Below the pieces are notes generated by a model. It did not search any database. It worked only from the letters and a program-made list of their open reading frames with translations, and was not told the DNA's origin. A program made the translations under genes and the position numbers. A stretch of DNA of 64,000 bases from contig NC_134025.1 of assembly GCF_964204645.1 (NCBI RefSeq), positions 2,175,001-2,239,000 on the forward strand, written 5' to 3'. Positions within the stretch are counted from its first letter, which is position 1, and each line of letters begins with the position of its first letter. Source of the stretch: Tubulanus polymorphus (Eukaryota > Nemertea > Palaeonemertea > Tubulaniformes > Tubulanidae). This document shows, in pieces, positions 23,526-44,592 of the stretch.

Positions 23526-26500
23526 ATGGGCCTTTGTAAGTGTCCCAAAAAGAAAGTGACTAATTTATTTTGTTTCCAACATCGCGTGAATGTGTGTGAA
23601 CATTGTTTAGTAGCCAATCATTCGCAGGTGAGTAATTCGGAGGGTTAGGTTTAGAGTTAAGGAGGGACTGCTCCATACCACGTCCACACACCACACAAGC
23701 AAAGCGCAGTGCAGCGGATAATAATTATGAGACACGTCATTATTGTCGTGTTGTCATTGACATTTCGTAGTCGACATGTAGTTAGTCTATCGAAGCGGAG
23801 GCGTCCATCCTAATAACAATCACTTCAAAATACGTCATGATATGTCAAAGAATAAATATGGGTGAATACTAAAACTAATATTTCACCGACCCGAGAACCT
23901 TTAGTGTATGTGACTAATATCGAACCACTCCACTGTTAATACATGGAAAAATTGTTTGTTCTCATTTCAGTGTATTGTTCAGTCATATTTAAGATGGCTT
24001 CAGGACAGTGATTATAATCCTGTTTGTTTACTGTGTAATAATCATCTTCAACAAGATCATCTGCCATGTGTACGATTATTGTGCTATGGTAAGCATAATT
24101 CCACACAGCCCCAGGGGTTGGTGGCTCATACCCCACTGGGCGAGTGGGGCAGTGGCTCATACCCCACTGGGGGAGTGGGGCAGTGGCTCATACCCCACTG
24201 GGGGAGTGGGGCAGTGGCTCATACCCCACTGGGGGAGTGGGGCAGTGGCTCATACCCCACTGGGGGAGTGGGGCAGTGGCTCATGTCACACTGGGGGAGT
24301 TGGGCAGTGGCTCATACCCCACTGGGGGAGTTGGGCAGTGGCTCATACCCCACTGGGGGAGTTGGGCAGTGGCTCATACCCCACTGGGGGAGTTGGGCAG
24401 TGGCTCATACTACACTGGGGGAGTGGGGCAGTGGCTCATACCACACTGGGGGAGTGGGGCAGTGGCTCATACCACACTGGGGGAGTTGGGCAGTGGCTCA
24501 TACCCCACTGGGGGAGTTGGGCAGTGGCTCATACCCCACTGGGGGAGTTGGGCAGTGGCTCATACCCCACTGGGGGAGTGGGGCAGTGGCTCATACCCCA
24601 CTGGGGGAGTGGGGCAGTGGCTCATACCCCACTGGGGGAGTGGGGCAGTGGTTCATACCCCACTGGGGGAGTTGGGCAGTGGCTCATACCCCACTGGGGG
24701 AGTTGGGCAGTGGCTCATACCCCACTGGGGGAGTGGGGCAGTGGCTCATACCCCACTGGGGGAGTGGGGCAGTGGCTCATACCCCACTGGGGGAGTGGGG
24801 CAGTGGCTCATGTACTTTATGAATGTTACAGAGAAATTAATGTGATGTGTATAATGCGGGAATATGAATACTTTCATTTTTCAGACATCTTTCATTGGGA
24901 CTGTATCAATAATTATGCAAAGAAATTACCGAAGAACACGGCCCCTGCGGGATACCAGTGTCCTGTTTGTAAATCTGGACTGTTTCCGTCAGTCAATCAG
25001 GTATCTCCGGTAGCTGAATCCCTTAGAACGCTTTTGTCGCAGGTCAATTGGGCGAGAGCCGGACTTGGTTTACCATTATTGGTAAGAGCATTTTAGTCCG
25101 ATTTAGCCGCCATATTTTTGTCAAATTTCAAATGCGAGAGAATTAGATTCATTATTGATTGAATTTTTCTTCGCAGATCGACGAACAAGAAAATGCAGTT
25201 GATGCTTCGAAAGAAGAATGTGTATCTACCAATGACAAAGCCCTGCTCAGCAGTGATCACTATGTCGACGATTCACGTGGTTTTCAAGCTGTGACGGATG
25301 ATTATACACCGAACCTGTCTAATGAGTTTAAACACAGTGATTATGTCACATCTCCATCCAATAACACAGATTGTCAAAAACAAAGTGTCGCTGTAAATAT
25401 AGAAGATGTCGGTAGTTCAGTAACGAGTCATATCGGCCATTCTGAACTGTATTCAAGTGAGTATATCGATTCCTGGGGCTACTATGGGCAACGTTTAACA
25501 ACAGCACTACTATTTGTGGTGAATGAGGATCCCCTCGGCCTCCCTCGGCAGGGATTCGAACCTGATGGCATCGCTACACTCAGCCACGGCACGAACTCCT
25601 GCCACAATAGACCAGGCGCGCAGGTACATGCACAGCTTTGCCGCACGAAAACTTGCGGCACCAATCAGATTGCTCGTTGTATAATCGCTGAGGTAAATTT
25701 CACGGAAGAGCTATAAATGTGAAAACCCAGGCAAAAATAAAACGGGATATCTGATTGGCTAATAATGACATCATCTAAGCTGCGCATGTATCTGCGCACT
25801 GGGTCTAGTGTGGCAGGGTTTCATACCGTGTCGGGTCTCGATGCCATCAGGTTCGAATCCCTGCCGGGGGAGGATGGGATCCCCTGGGTGTCGTACTTGA
25901 TCTCTTATCCTTAGCTGTAAATTTGTGTTCTGTATTTCAATTAATTCCATCAAATCGATGATTTAAGTAAATCAACGAACCTGCGTGCAGCACCAGCTTT
26001 TCCACTAGATGGCGCGTGTATCAATAAGACAACTGTAGAAACTTTGTTCATTCTCAAATAACTTCTTAGCCTCCCAGATCAGAAATTGGATCAATCACTT
26101 CTCTCGATAAATTCTGGATAATCTTAAGGGTTCATATATAATGCGAGAAATTATGGATGGATTTTAATTGAATCGGGACTCATCAAAATGTGTACTAGTA
26201 TAGATTTTTAGTGACACCTGGTGGATCCTTGCCACAAGCTGAATCTATGCTGCAGTCAAACGTAGAGTCCTCTTTATTAAATGAAATAACCTCCAAGTAA
26301 ATTGAACCACTGAGTAGAAAATCAGGGGCCGGTTGCACGGTCGTGCAAAGTCCAAAAGTGGTCTTAAATCTTAAGACTGGTCTTAAGTTGTTAGATTGGC
26401 TATGGAACTAAGTTGGTCTTAGACTGGTCTTAAGTCCAAGCCATGACTATGCAACCAGCCCCAGAGGCACAGTGGGCGAGTGGTTTAAGCCGCCAGTCAC

Positions 26501-27524
26501 TGATCTCGTCAATCCAGGGTTTATGGGTTCAAACCCTGGTGGCGACAGAGTTTCTCGGTCGAAGGTTCTTCTCTGGTCTCTCCCCCATTGGGAAAAAGAA
26601 ACATCGAACCCGCTTATAATGCCATGCGTGGCGCTTAGCGGGTTGAGGGTGTCAAAAAAGACGAAAATTCAATGTTATATCTCTATTGGTTTCGGGTGCC
26701 GTAAAATCCAGTCAGTTCTGAGTTGATCGAAAATGAACTAAACCTGCCCGATGTTCACATGGCTTGCAGCATCGCGTTAGATAAATTCAATGATTTTCTT
26801 TTCTTTTTCATATGTAAATAGATCCGAGTAGAAAACTGTTCGATACGACTGGTGATGATGTGTTAAGGAATTCAAATTATGACCACGACGTAGATAAATA
26901 TAAAAGACGACCTGCGTTTCACTGGTTCGCCCAATGGTTTAAGTAAGTATTCGCCTGTATTTATAGTCAAAATCAAATGGATATCGGTGACTAGAAAATG
27001 AATATGTAAAATCAGGATTTGTACTTGTTGCAAAAATACTGGAAAATTTATGTGAAATTTTAAGTTTTATGCTATGGAATTTGAGAAATTTCGTGTGATA
27101 AGTTTTAACCCATTTGGGTCGTAGGCCCAGTGGGCTCTCATTGCATTCCATTTTCATCTGTAGACAGAATCTTGTTTCTTTGGGAAGTTTTCATCGTGAT
27201 TTGATGTATCAGGCTTGATTTTTGGTTTTTGTATGTATCTACCCTAGAATTGATCGAAAACAAGATGGCCGACCTGTCGCCGTTTTTTTTTTCTGCAAAA
27301 GTATAACGTATGTACTGTTTGCGTTTTACAGATCTCGTCAAGGAAATAAATTGCGACGAAATCCGACTTCGACGTTTAAGAAGTTTATCGTAGTTTTGAC
27401 AATCGGATTGATCGGTTTTATCACCGTAGTCGTGTTGTTTACGAAATTCGGCCGCGAGCAAGCCGACCGCGATCCGTTTCTAGATCCGATGGCTAACCCT
27501 AATATCAGGATCGGTAAAACCTAG
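23526..27524 (+). CDS. ZFPL1: ZFPL1, zinc finger protein-like 1 (Golgi membrane protein)
   Basis: Six exons: 23526-23627, 23971-24088, 24885-25081, 25177-25456, 26822-26942, 27332-27524, giving 336 residues (human about 310). The start is the ATG of [17 protein letters not shown], almost the same as the vertebrate N terminus. A B-box-like zinc finger (CKCP...[12 protein letters not shown]) is followed by [19 protein letters not shown], a RING-like finger with FHWDC and CPVC, and the family signature [10 protein letters not shown] and [12 protein letters not shown] Ser/Asp-rich linker (residues about 150-240) is variable in the family. One membrane segment ([19 protein letters not shown]) lies near the C terminus, followed by [15 protein letters not shown]. 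Known role of the family: cis-Golgi integral membrane protein that binds GM130 and helps Golgi assembly. Introns 2 and 4 carry the minisatellite and SINEs listed separately. Confidence 0.96.
24121..24811 (+). repeat. GC-rich 31-bp minisatellite (about 22 copies) in ZFPL1 intron 2
   Basis: The unit is gtggctcataccccactg plus ggggagtggggca, 31 bp, repeated about 22 times. Within each unit ccccact and agtgggg are inverted copies around a run of five G. Copies differ mostly at one position (agtgggg or agttggg). The reading frames through it are artefacts: 31 is not a multiple of three, so all three frames stay open. It starts about 30 bases after the exon 2 donor. Confidence 0.95.
25525..25640 (-). 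mobile_element. tRNA-derived SINE copy, antisense, in ZFPL1 intron 4
   Basis: On the minus strand it reads atgccatcaggttcgaatcc followed by ctgccgagggaggc, with ggttcgaatcc as a pol III B box. The same family occurs in the opposite orientation at 25781-25900. Confidence 0.6.
25781..25900 (+). mobile_element. tRNA-derived SINE copy, sense, in ZFPL1 intron 4
   Basis: It contains gatgccatcaggttcgaatc then cctgccgggggaggatggga, the same family as the antisense copy 140 bp upstream. The B box is clear; the A box region (tctagtgtggcaggg) is degenerate. Confidence 0.6.
26325..26462. mobile_element. MITE with GGGGCyGGTTGCA ends
   Basis: The left end ggggccggttgcacgg and right end tgcaaccagcccc are inverted. 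The interior is built of cttaagactggtcttaag-like palindromic pieces and a ttgttagattggctatgg core. A diverged copy is at 36701-36830, sharing the ttgttagattggc core, so this is a repeated family in this genome. Confidence 0.7.
26464..26660 (+). mobile_element. tRNA-derived SINE (second family) next to the MITE
   Basis: It begins gaggcacagtgggcgagtgg (A-box-like tggtttaagccgcc follows) and has a strong B box in ggttcaaaccctggtggcg, with correct tRNA-like spacing, then a non-tRNA body. It looks like a tRNA-Leu/Ser-type head, but no intact tRNA fold or anticodon arm can be claimed. It lies directly against the right end of the MITE. Confidence 0.65.
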
Positions 27525-28446
27525 TTGCGTCGTCATGAATTTCCGAGAGGGACTTTTGAAGGAACGCGACTATATTCGACGGACTGGATGACGAGTTGTA
27601 TATTGTAAGTCTATATTCTTCAGCTAGAAATGTGCATGCGGTATGGTGTATTTTATTCAGTCTCAATAATTGTGTGAACTTCTATCGATCGTATTTCAAT
27701 GCGCGATTATTTAGCTCGCAGGGGCTTGACGTACGAAGCTGAGATCCGAAATCAAAGATTTACAACAATATGCTTGGTACCAACTATAAATAAGAAAAAA
27801 ATTTCTTGTTTTGACGGTGGGTACCTACTGTTGTAATTCTTTTATTTCGACAAGTCCCTGTGACCTTGCGTACGCACGTTACTTTTTTCCGGTAAAAGTT
27901 GGGTTGAATTCTTTGTTGTACCTATCATTTGCTATAGGGTGGTAACACCCTTTAATGGCCATTGACAGTAATCTATGTTAGCGCAATACGAAATGTGTAT
28001 CTTGATGAAATTTTGTATTATAACAATTCGTGTACTATGTATATTAGAGTAATATATATGATGTAAATTTGATGCAATGCCCTGTCCAATACGATTAAAT
28101 CATATTTATTTCAATACTTAGTGTGGAATTTTGTTTCGTTATTTTCTCATTTTCTCTACTGACTGATGAGATAAATCATCTCGGGTTCTTCTCTCGATGG
28201 TTACGTTAAGCATAGAGGACTGAAATATTGCGATTCTGGATCCAGTTCCAGGTAGACCTATTTCAGATGGGCCTATTCCTTCGATTTATCCAATCATTAC
28301 TGGGAACCACAGATCTGAGGTACAGACTCGTCTGGTTGCGATGAGTTTTAAGCAGAATGACGAGAAAACGTACACGCAGCAGATGAAAATTGAAATATAT
28401 TATTTACATCTATCTATTTATGTACACGTTAGAGTTAGAACTGCAC
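27525..28446. other. Convergent 3' flank of ZFPL1 and the small membrane protein gene
   Basis: No reading frame is supported. It holds both 3' UTRs. A possible ZFPL1 poly(A) signal is ATTAAA at 28094-28099, which is weak evidence. Confidence 0.4.
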
Positions 28447-28452
28447 TTTATT
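28447..28452 (-). terminator. Poly(A) signal of the small membrane protein gene
   Basis: AATAAA on the minus strand, about 55 bases after the stop codon at 28506. Confidence 0.5.
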
Positions 28453-28505
28453 TACGTCAATGCCCGATTAGACGTGATAAAGATGCACGCCATCTCCAGT
28501 AACGA

Positions 28506-29311
28506 TTATGACTTCCCCGAGTCCGTAAAGTTTCTGTAATGCTCAGGACGATAGTTGACGAATAGAAGTTCTACAATAATCCGTAGTATCATCAACATAA
28601 TGTGACCACCTGGAAAAGAAAAGATCCCTTCTTAATTTCCTCGTAGATTTTACATACAAAAAAAGGAAACCCATGAACCAGCCATTTGTTGAGTCCCGAC
28701 AATTGGACCTACCTATTAGAAATTTTGCAATTTCGGGCATTTTCCCTCGGATTCCAATGAGTGTTGTATACACGTAGCCTAATAAGGCTTGATAAAATCC
28801 CATGGCATGTATCATCTGAAAATAAAGACTACCATGAGCGCAAAGGACATGATACATAGGCCTAACAACAACAGCATCGGAGAACCTTCACCAAGAACCT
28901 TTAGTGTCTGATGTACCACAGAACGTGTCTGGGTGGGTGGGTACACTAGGATCGTAGAGCGACGGAGATCACTGTAGAGACAGCCACACTACAGGACTGG
29001 GTGAACAGAGAACCCCAATACGCTAGTGAAACGTGTAGGCATATGTTGAATGATTTAAAACTAAAAAGCTGGATAGGGGCCTACCTCCTATAGATTTATC
29101 AGTTTTGAAGCTACATAAATTGACTTACCAAAATGGCAATAGAAACGTTTTGAGTCGTTAAAACAGTAATTTCCGTTATTGTATAGTTCACAAAATCGTT
29201 TATTACGGCAGCGAATCCTATAAACCATAATGTTAACGAAGAGAAAATGTATGCTTCCTTCTTCGTCAAACTACTAAAAACGTTCTTAAGCTTGTTCCAT
29301 CTTTCTGCCAT
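28506..29311 (-). CDS. Small multi-pass membrane protein, family not recognised
   Basis: Three exons on the minus strand, 29311-29129, 28815-28713 and 28609-28506, join in frame (phases 0 and 1) with good sites (ttttggtaagt; ttattttcag; atag-gtaggt; cttttccag) to give 129 residues. Sequence landmarks: MAERWNKLKNVFSSLTKKEA, a hydrophobic segment IFSSLTLWFIGFAAVI (about 22-40), a second ILMIHAMGFYQALLGYVY (about 60-80), a third HIMLMILRIIVELLFV (about 97-112), then a polar tail NYRPEHYRNFTDSGKS. So it probably has three membrane spans and no signal peptide. I do not recognise the family and assign no function. The three-exon frame consistency argues for a real gene. An upstream coding exon cannot be ruled out. 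Confidence 0.7.
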
Positions 29312-31618
<2,307 letters not shown>

Positions 31619-31668
31619 TTGAGCACCAATATGGCAACTATCAAATACTCTATGATATCCAATCTTTG

Positions 31669-38883
<7,215 letters not shown>

Positions 38884-41800
38884 AAATTGTGGATGATTTC
38901 TAATGTGATATCCGGCTGTGATTACTAACCGCTTATATTACCGATGAAGTTCCTACCTACTCGAGCTCGCAAGCGTCGTGATTGGTCGGTCGACACAATA
39001 CGCTCACACGAGTCACACTCGTCATTCACGACGCTCGTCGACAAAATCGCGGTAAAATGCGCAGCGATTTTTTTCACAATACATAAAAGCCGCATGAGTG
39101 TGTGTGATATAGATTTGATTTTAAACGGATACTCACGACATACGCCTTCCGACGATACGTCACATAAAAGTTATAATTGAATTCATTAACAACACATTGA
39201 TCTACAAACGCGCCTCATATCAATCAAACTAATGTATTATAATAATAACTAGATACATTAGATGAAACCTTTGATGATTCTATAGACAAAACCAGTAAAG
39301 TAAAACTCCTCTTTTCTTTACTGTAAATATGTATCCCTCTATTCGTTATTGAGAATGGAATTCACAATTGACGAACTCGCCAGTTCACGCAAAATATTGA
39401 ACATCTATGATTCACAAGATCCGCAATTAATTCAATCTTTACAGTTCTCACAAAAGCGGCTTGTCCACAATAAACTGAGATTTAGTTTAGATTATACGCA
39501 GGATTAGTTCGATGTAAACGAATGGAAAGATTGGACGTTTAGTTCTACCACATTGGAAACTCACTTGAAAACGATATATCAGGCAGTTTCGCGCGCAGGG
39601 ATGTCGATGACCATCGTGTATTGTTTTAAGACTTTCCTTTCAGAGTGAGCTGATATATACATCACCTCTTCCCCAGCTAGCTAACTTCAATGATGGACTC
39701 GAGTCGGTAAAATTGGTCTTAGGGGGCACCCGATTAGCAGGAAACTCTTTTCTTTATTCTCTATCATTTCAATTTCTGTTTGCTCTTTCAATTTTCGCGC
39801 TCGTCCAGTAATGTCAAAATCATGACAGTATGATGTATAGCTGATGTGAATGTATGACACTTGAACACATTGAGACTATCATTCACGGATATACAGTGGA
39901 TATTCTCCGTGAAAAGTGTCGTGAGCCACGTGGATTTCTCGTTCATTTATCATCATTTCCGATGATATATCCTTCCGCATTTAACAAATTGTTATTGATC
40001 CAAGGGCAAACATGCTTTTTGATTCATTAAAAATGATTCCTACAATGTGTTTCAAACACTTCTTCCTGTGGGGCTTCGGAAATGCATTTAACAATGGTAA
40101 ACGCACGCACGCGCGATAAACTGACAAAACCATTGAGAACAACTTAACTATGAAATCAGAAATATATTAAGGCGATCGTGTTTCTTCTTTGAAAAAAAAA
40201 ACTGAGATATTTCATGTCGAACTTTTGACAATTTCAATGCCATTTTAATTGCTAGTATTATCGCCTAGCCACACTTCCCCGCGTGTTCGCGAAGGGTGTC
40301 CGTTCTTTTCCGGCATTACTCGTAATGACCTGTTCAAAACGTACAAATAATAGGCTTCCGATTACAAGCGGGCTCGGGTTTACAAATCGCTACCAGACCG
40401 TTCCTTGTGCATCCAGTAATTTGATCATAAAATTACAGCTCTTTCTTAATGAGCACCTTCTTTAAGGTGTGGAACGCAGAAATGAAGGCTGTTGGTAAAG
40501 AGTCCGGTCCATTCTTTTCCCATTACGGTAGCAATTATTACAGTGTTGCCAAGAAGATTCGTTATTTGTAAATTTCAAAGGTGTCGAATTCAGATTTATA
40601 TTAGGCCTATCTTTACTGAGACTGAGTTGCTGTAGTTACGCTGTTTGAAGGCGTTGAGACTCGTTAAATTAAATGAAACTGTGGTTCAATAGCTTCCGTT
40701 AGCGGTTTGTCTGCAGATGAGATTTGAGATTAGTTGTCAGTAGTTTAACAGTGTCCGGATATAAGGGGTCGATTAGTTTAATCAAAAGAATGATCAGGGG
40801 ACCATCAACATAATCTGAGTATCGATCGCCATGCACTCGGATGTTATCTATTAACGCGGCTATTTGTTTCTATAATCCTTTGGATCTGTTCTGGCTGATT
40901 AGGTTGGATACAAAGCTTACATCTCGTCAGGTATATTCGCATGGGGATTCATTTGTGAACGCGCATTGAATTGTTCTTTCCGAGCCATGCGCCAGCTCAG
41001 TAGGTAGCTAATATACGGCACGTGCTGCGTGTTTAGTTGTAAGTTCGCGCAACAGTCACATGTGTCTTTAAAGTCACAAAAGCACCTGGTCCCCAATTTT
41101 ACCGCGGATATCCCGCCTCTCATGAGGGTTTCAATAATAAAACAGATTGTCCGTCAGAGAACGGGATATCATTTGCCCGTTTCATGTATTTAACAAAGAA
41201 ATTTAACGGTGGGATTCTAAATAGATGAATAGCGTAGCCACATTTGTACATCTAGTACTGATTGCAATATAGATAATTTTTAATCATTTTGATGATAATA
41301 AAGATTGCGTCCTTGTAAATAAAACACATTTTTTTGTACACACACGCGCGCTAGGTTTAAATAATTTTCAAACTGAGGACGCCGAGCCACGTGGAAGTAC
41401 TTCGTTTTTCCATCATTGGTATTCATCAATTGAATTTTACTAAATTACTCGATTAAAAAGATTATGCATTACATACACTGTGTTTACATCGGAGTCGACT
41501 GTCTCAGATTATCGCGTAGCCCTGACAATATATAACAAGTTTTCTGACTCCGATTCGTCGTAATAATGACCCATCCCTGCTCCGACACCCCGGGATTTGC
41601 GGCGCGGAGAGAATTCATTGGTCCCGCAACATATGAGGCAGCGCAGTCTACCGTAAATTCTGTGTGATCAGGGAAGTGTGATGAGATCACACTTCCCTGG
41701 TGTGATCAAAGACAAACATATCGACACAATTTTTAAATAAGAATAGAATCTCAAAGACCCTAATTAATGACAGATTATTAATTCTTTTATTAGAAACCAA

Positions 41801-44463
41801 AAGGTTGTCTGGTGTCTATTGTTTTTTGTATGTGCTACAGCCGCTGGCGAGCTGGCTGCTGGCTGGCTGTTGGCTGCTGGCTCTGTCTGTCACTCGTGGT
41901 ATTACCGCTGCTTCCTCTCCTTTTACCGGTTTTGCTTCTGCTGGTTCCGCGTTATAAAGTCACCTGAGGACGATTCATCGGCTAGAATTTCCGAACGCTG
42001 AAGCAAAAGCCGATTTTTTTCGTCAGGAAAACTTCATGTTACAGATATAATTTCTGACATGAAATATTATCCGAAGGATCGGTTAGATAATAATATGCGC
42101 ACAAGCGATTATGGGTTTAAATTGTGTTTTCAATAACGGGGTTTATATTTCAACGAGCTCGCGAAAAGGGTTCGGAGCTAAGACACAAGGTTTTCAATAA
42201 CAGACGAAACTTCTGCTCCCTTCCTTTGTACGTAGGTAACATTATCTTACCATTAACGAAGCAAAGCGAATAATTTCCATATAAAAGGCGTTTAAAACAT
42301 GACAAGATTAATCTCCATCGAGAAAAAAAGAACAGTTTTATCTGATCCGCTTTATATCATTTGGTAAATAGACATACTTTATGATTTTATGTATAATAAT
42401 TTATCGCTATAAGAAATTAGGATGCTGCCTTTTTATTGAAATACTAAAACGAAGAAAGTTCCGCTTCGTGGCCATCGAATCGTAACTATCGGAAAATGGA
42501 CCTTTTTGTATAACTTAGCATGTTGTTTTTCCATCCTATTCTTATTCCGCCGTCTTTAGTATAGACCGGTCCGGGAAAATCTTTTTAAGATTACGTGTCC
42601 CATTAAACCAGTTTGTACAATTGTGATGAGTAATAGATGTATATATTTGAACTATATTGATACCGCTGGTCTCTTCAAGTGGTAACTTACTTCCTTTTCC
42701 TTTTTGTCGTTTTAAGTCCCTCCATATCATTTACGTAATCATTTTTCTGCTCATCTGATTTCAACCTATGATATTAGAGAACCCTAACTGTCTATCTGTC
42801 TGTCTCCAATTAGTTATGATACCATGTTTTGATTTTGTCATAAAAGTTGTAATTGACAAAAAAGTTTACATACGTCATAATCTAAATGAAAAGTAACCGA
42901 TCGCACTTCTTTCTAAATCGATTGTTTTATAATGTACTTATTCAAACATCAGACGGACTGTAGGCAATAAGAGGTGTCTACCCGGCCGTCGTCTCCCCGG
43001 GGCAGAGGTATCCGAGCCCATCACAGTCATTATGAAGACACCGATCAAGGTCATATGGAATCTACTGGACGATGGTTTGATAATAATCTATTGACAATAA
43101 CCATGTCCAAGAGGCCACACGCCCAAGCCTCATTAAACTCACGTCTCGTTTTGTTCTCTCCACGCGAAACTCGTGATCATTTTTGTGGCTGTCATTGTTC
43201 TCCAATTTCTCATAATAGGCCAAACGTCCGTTGTCCGGTAGCGTGGTGGCCGTCTGTCGTACGCGCGAATAACACGTCAATGTAAAACGTCTTTAATTTC
43301 CTACACGAACAATCAGTGTTCAATGACTGCAGACAAACCGGATGTAGATGTAGGAAATTAATGGTGTGTGTGTTACGAAACAGAGTGTAGTAATTAATTA
43401 ACAAACTGTCCATTTCTCTAAATCTAATGCTACATTATAATATATTTCGAAGCCCGCATTTGAAGCCCAGCTGTTCATACCACTAAATAGCCTGTTTTTT
43501 TCTTACCAGCTTTTGGTACAGTTATGATCCACTGAATTGGAATTGGAAAGTGAATATTTGACAACCAGCCTACTGGTCCGGCACCACATTGAACACATGA
43601 AACCCTACTCCCAAACGTAGTCTTCCACTAGAGCACGATAATCTCAACTGGAACTAACAAGTTCGCTCGACCATGTGTTTGAAGTACCGGTAACAACGTT
43701 TGAGGTTTTGGTTGCGATGGTCTTTTTAAAGACCCCCTCTTCATGGAAACCACCCTCAATTTCTAATTTCTTGATTTCATTCTGTTTGCAAACTAGAACC
43801 TATGTAAAAACTGTTATCGTGGTTACCGGTTAGTAAAACATGTGAACTTATCCTGCAGTGTCCAGCCAATAGATACACTGAAACATCAATTCGATTTTGA
43901 ATTCTAATACGATGAACTAAAACTGCCGTTAATATTCGTTTCAAGGTTTAACTTATACAAAACGTATACAAAAAAGCACTTTCTTTTATTTGAGATTAGG
44001 ATCCTCAGACCTCTAGACGTCTATAGTAAAGCACTATGAATGCTGATATTTTAATAACAAACGTTTAAAACCGTAATTGGAGAAGTTTCTCTGAATAGAT
44101 GGGTAAGTTCGGGTCTGGTTACTGGTCTTGTTAATGACGCGCTTACTGTAAGATGAAACGGCACAAACTACCAAGAAAGTGGGTAATTATATATGTTCGA
44201 ATTGTAACGGGAGAATAGATCAAATTACCCTCGACACCTCCCGTGTTATTATAGCTACGCCGTATCATATATGATGGCAGCGTCTTCCTGACAATTATAA
44301 GTCACGGCGCGATCAACAAATAATTTACTGTGACGTCTGGAATTATTAATGATGGGCTTGGTCGTATTCGATCCTCGATATATCACCGATTCTCACAATA
44401 TCCTTCATTCGATTCAGATTCAAACAATCGAAAATTAGGCAAAACTTGAAAAGAATTTCAATC
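38884..44463. other. 5.6 kb non-coding flank upstream of SIX4/5
   Basis: No gene is supported. The first few hundred bases must hold the SIX4/5 promoter and 5' UTR; no clear TATA element is seen. A perfect hairpin is listed at 41670-41698. Short open frames (for example 42974-43285) lack splice-site or family support. Confidence 0.5.
41670..41698. repeat. Perfect 13-bp inverted repeat with 3-base loop
   Basis: agggaagtgtgat, loop gag, atcacacttccct. The hairpin is framed by direct copies of tgtgatc on both sides (from 41663 and from 41701). Confidence 0.85.
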
Positions 44464-44469
44464 TTTATT
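44464..44469 (-). terminator. Poly(A) signal of the macrodomain gene
   Basis: AATAAA on the minus strand, about 125 bases after the stop at 44593. Confidence 0.5.
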
Positions 44470-44592
44470 GACTCATAACGAATAAGCATTTACAATATAT
44501 TAATCATATTTCATTAAATATTCACAGTATGATACAACTTATTTACAAAATGCGCATCACGTCCGCCATCTATCGGGCAATCTATCGATCTC

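Noticed and set aside
23956-25096. Three overlapping frames with repeated [10 protein letters not shown]-type units
   Set aside because: They come from the 31-bp non-coding minisatellite in a ZFPL1 intron. The true exons on both sides splice around it with matching phases.
26464-26560. Candidate functional tRNA gene
   Set aside because: The B box is good, but no intact acceptor stem or anticodon arm can be drawn and the sequence continues into a non-tRNA body, so it is a SINE.
42974-43285. A 103-residue frame with SPRGRG and His-rich start
   Set aside because: No splice partners, domain or codon pattern; it lies in otherwise empty intergenic DNA.
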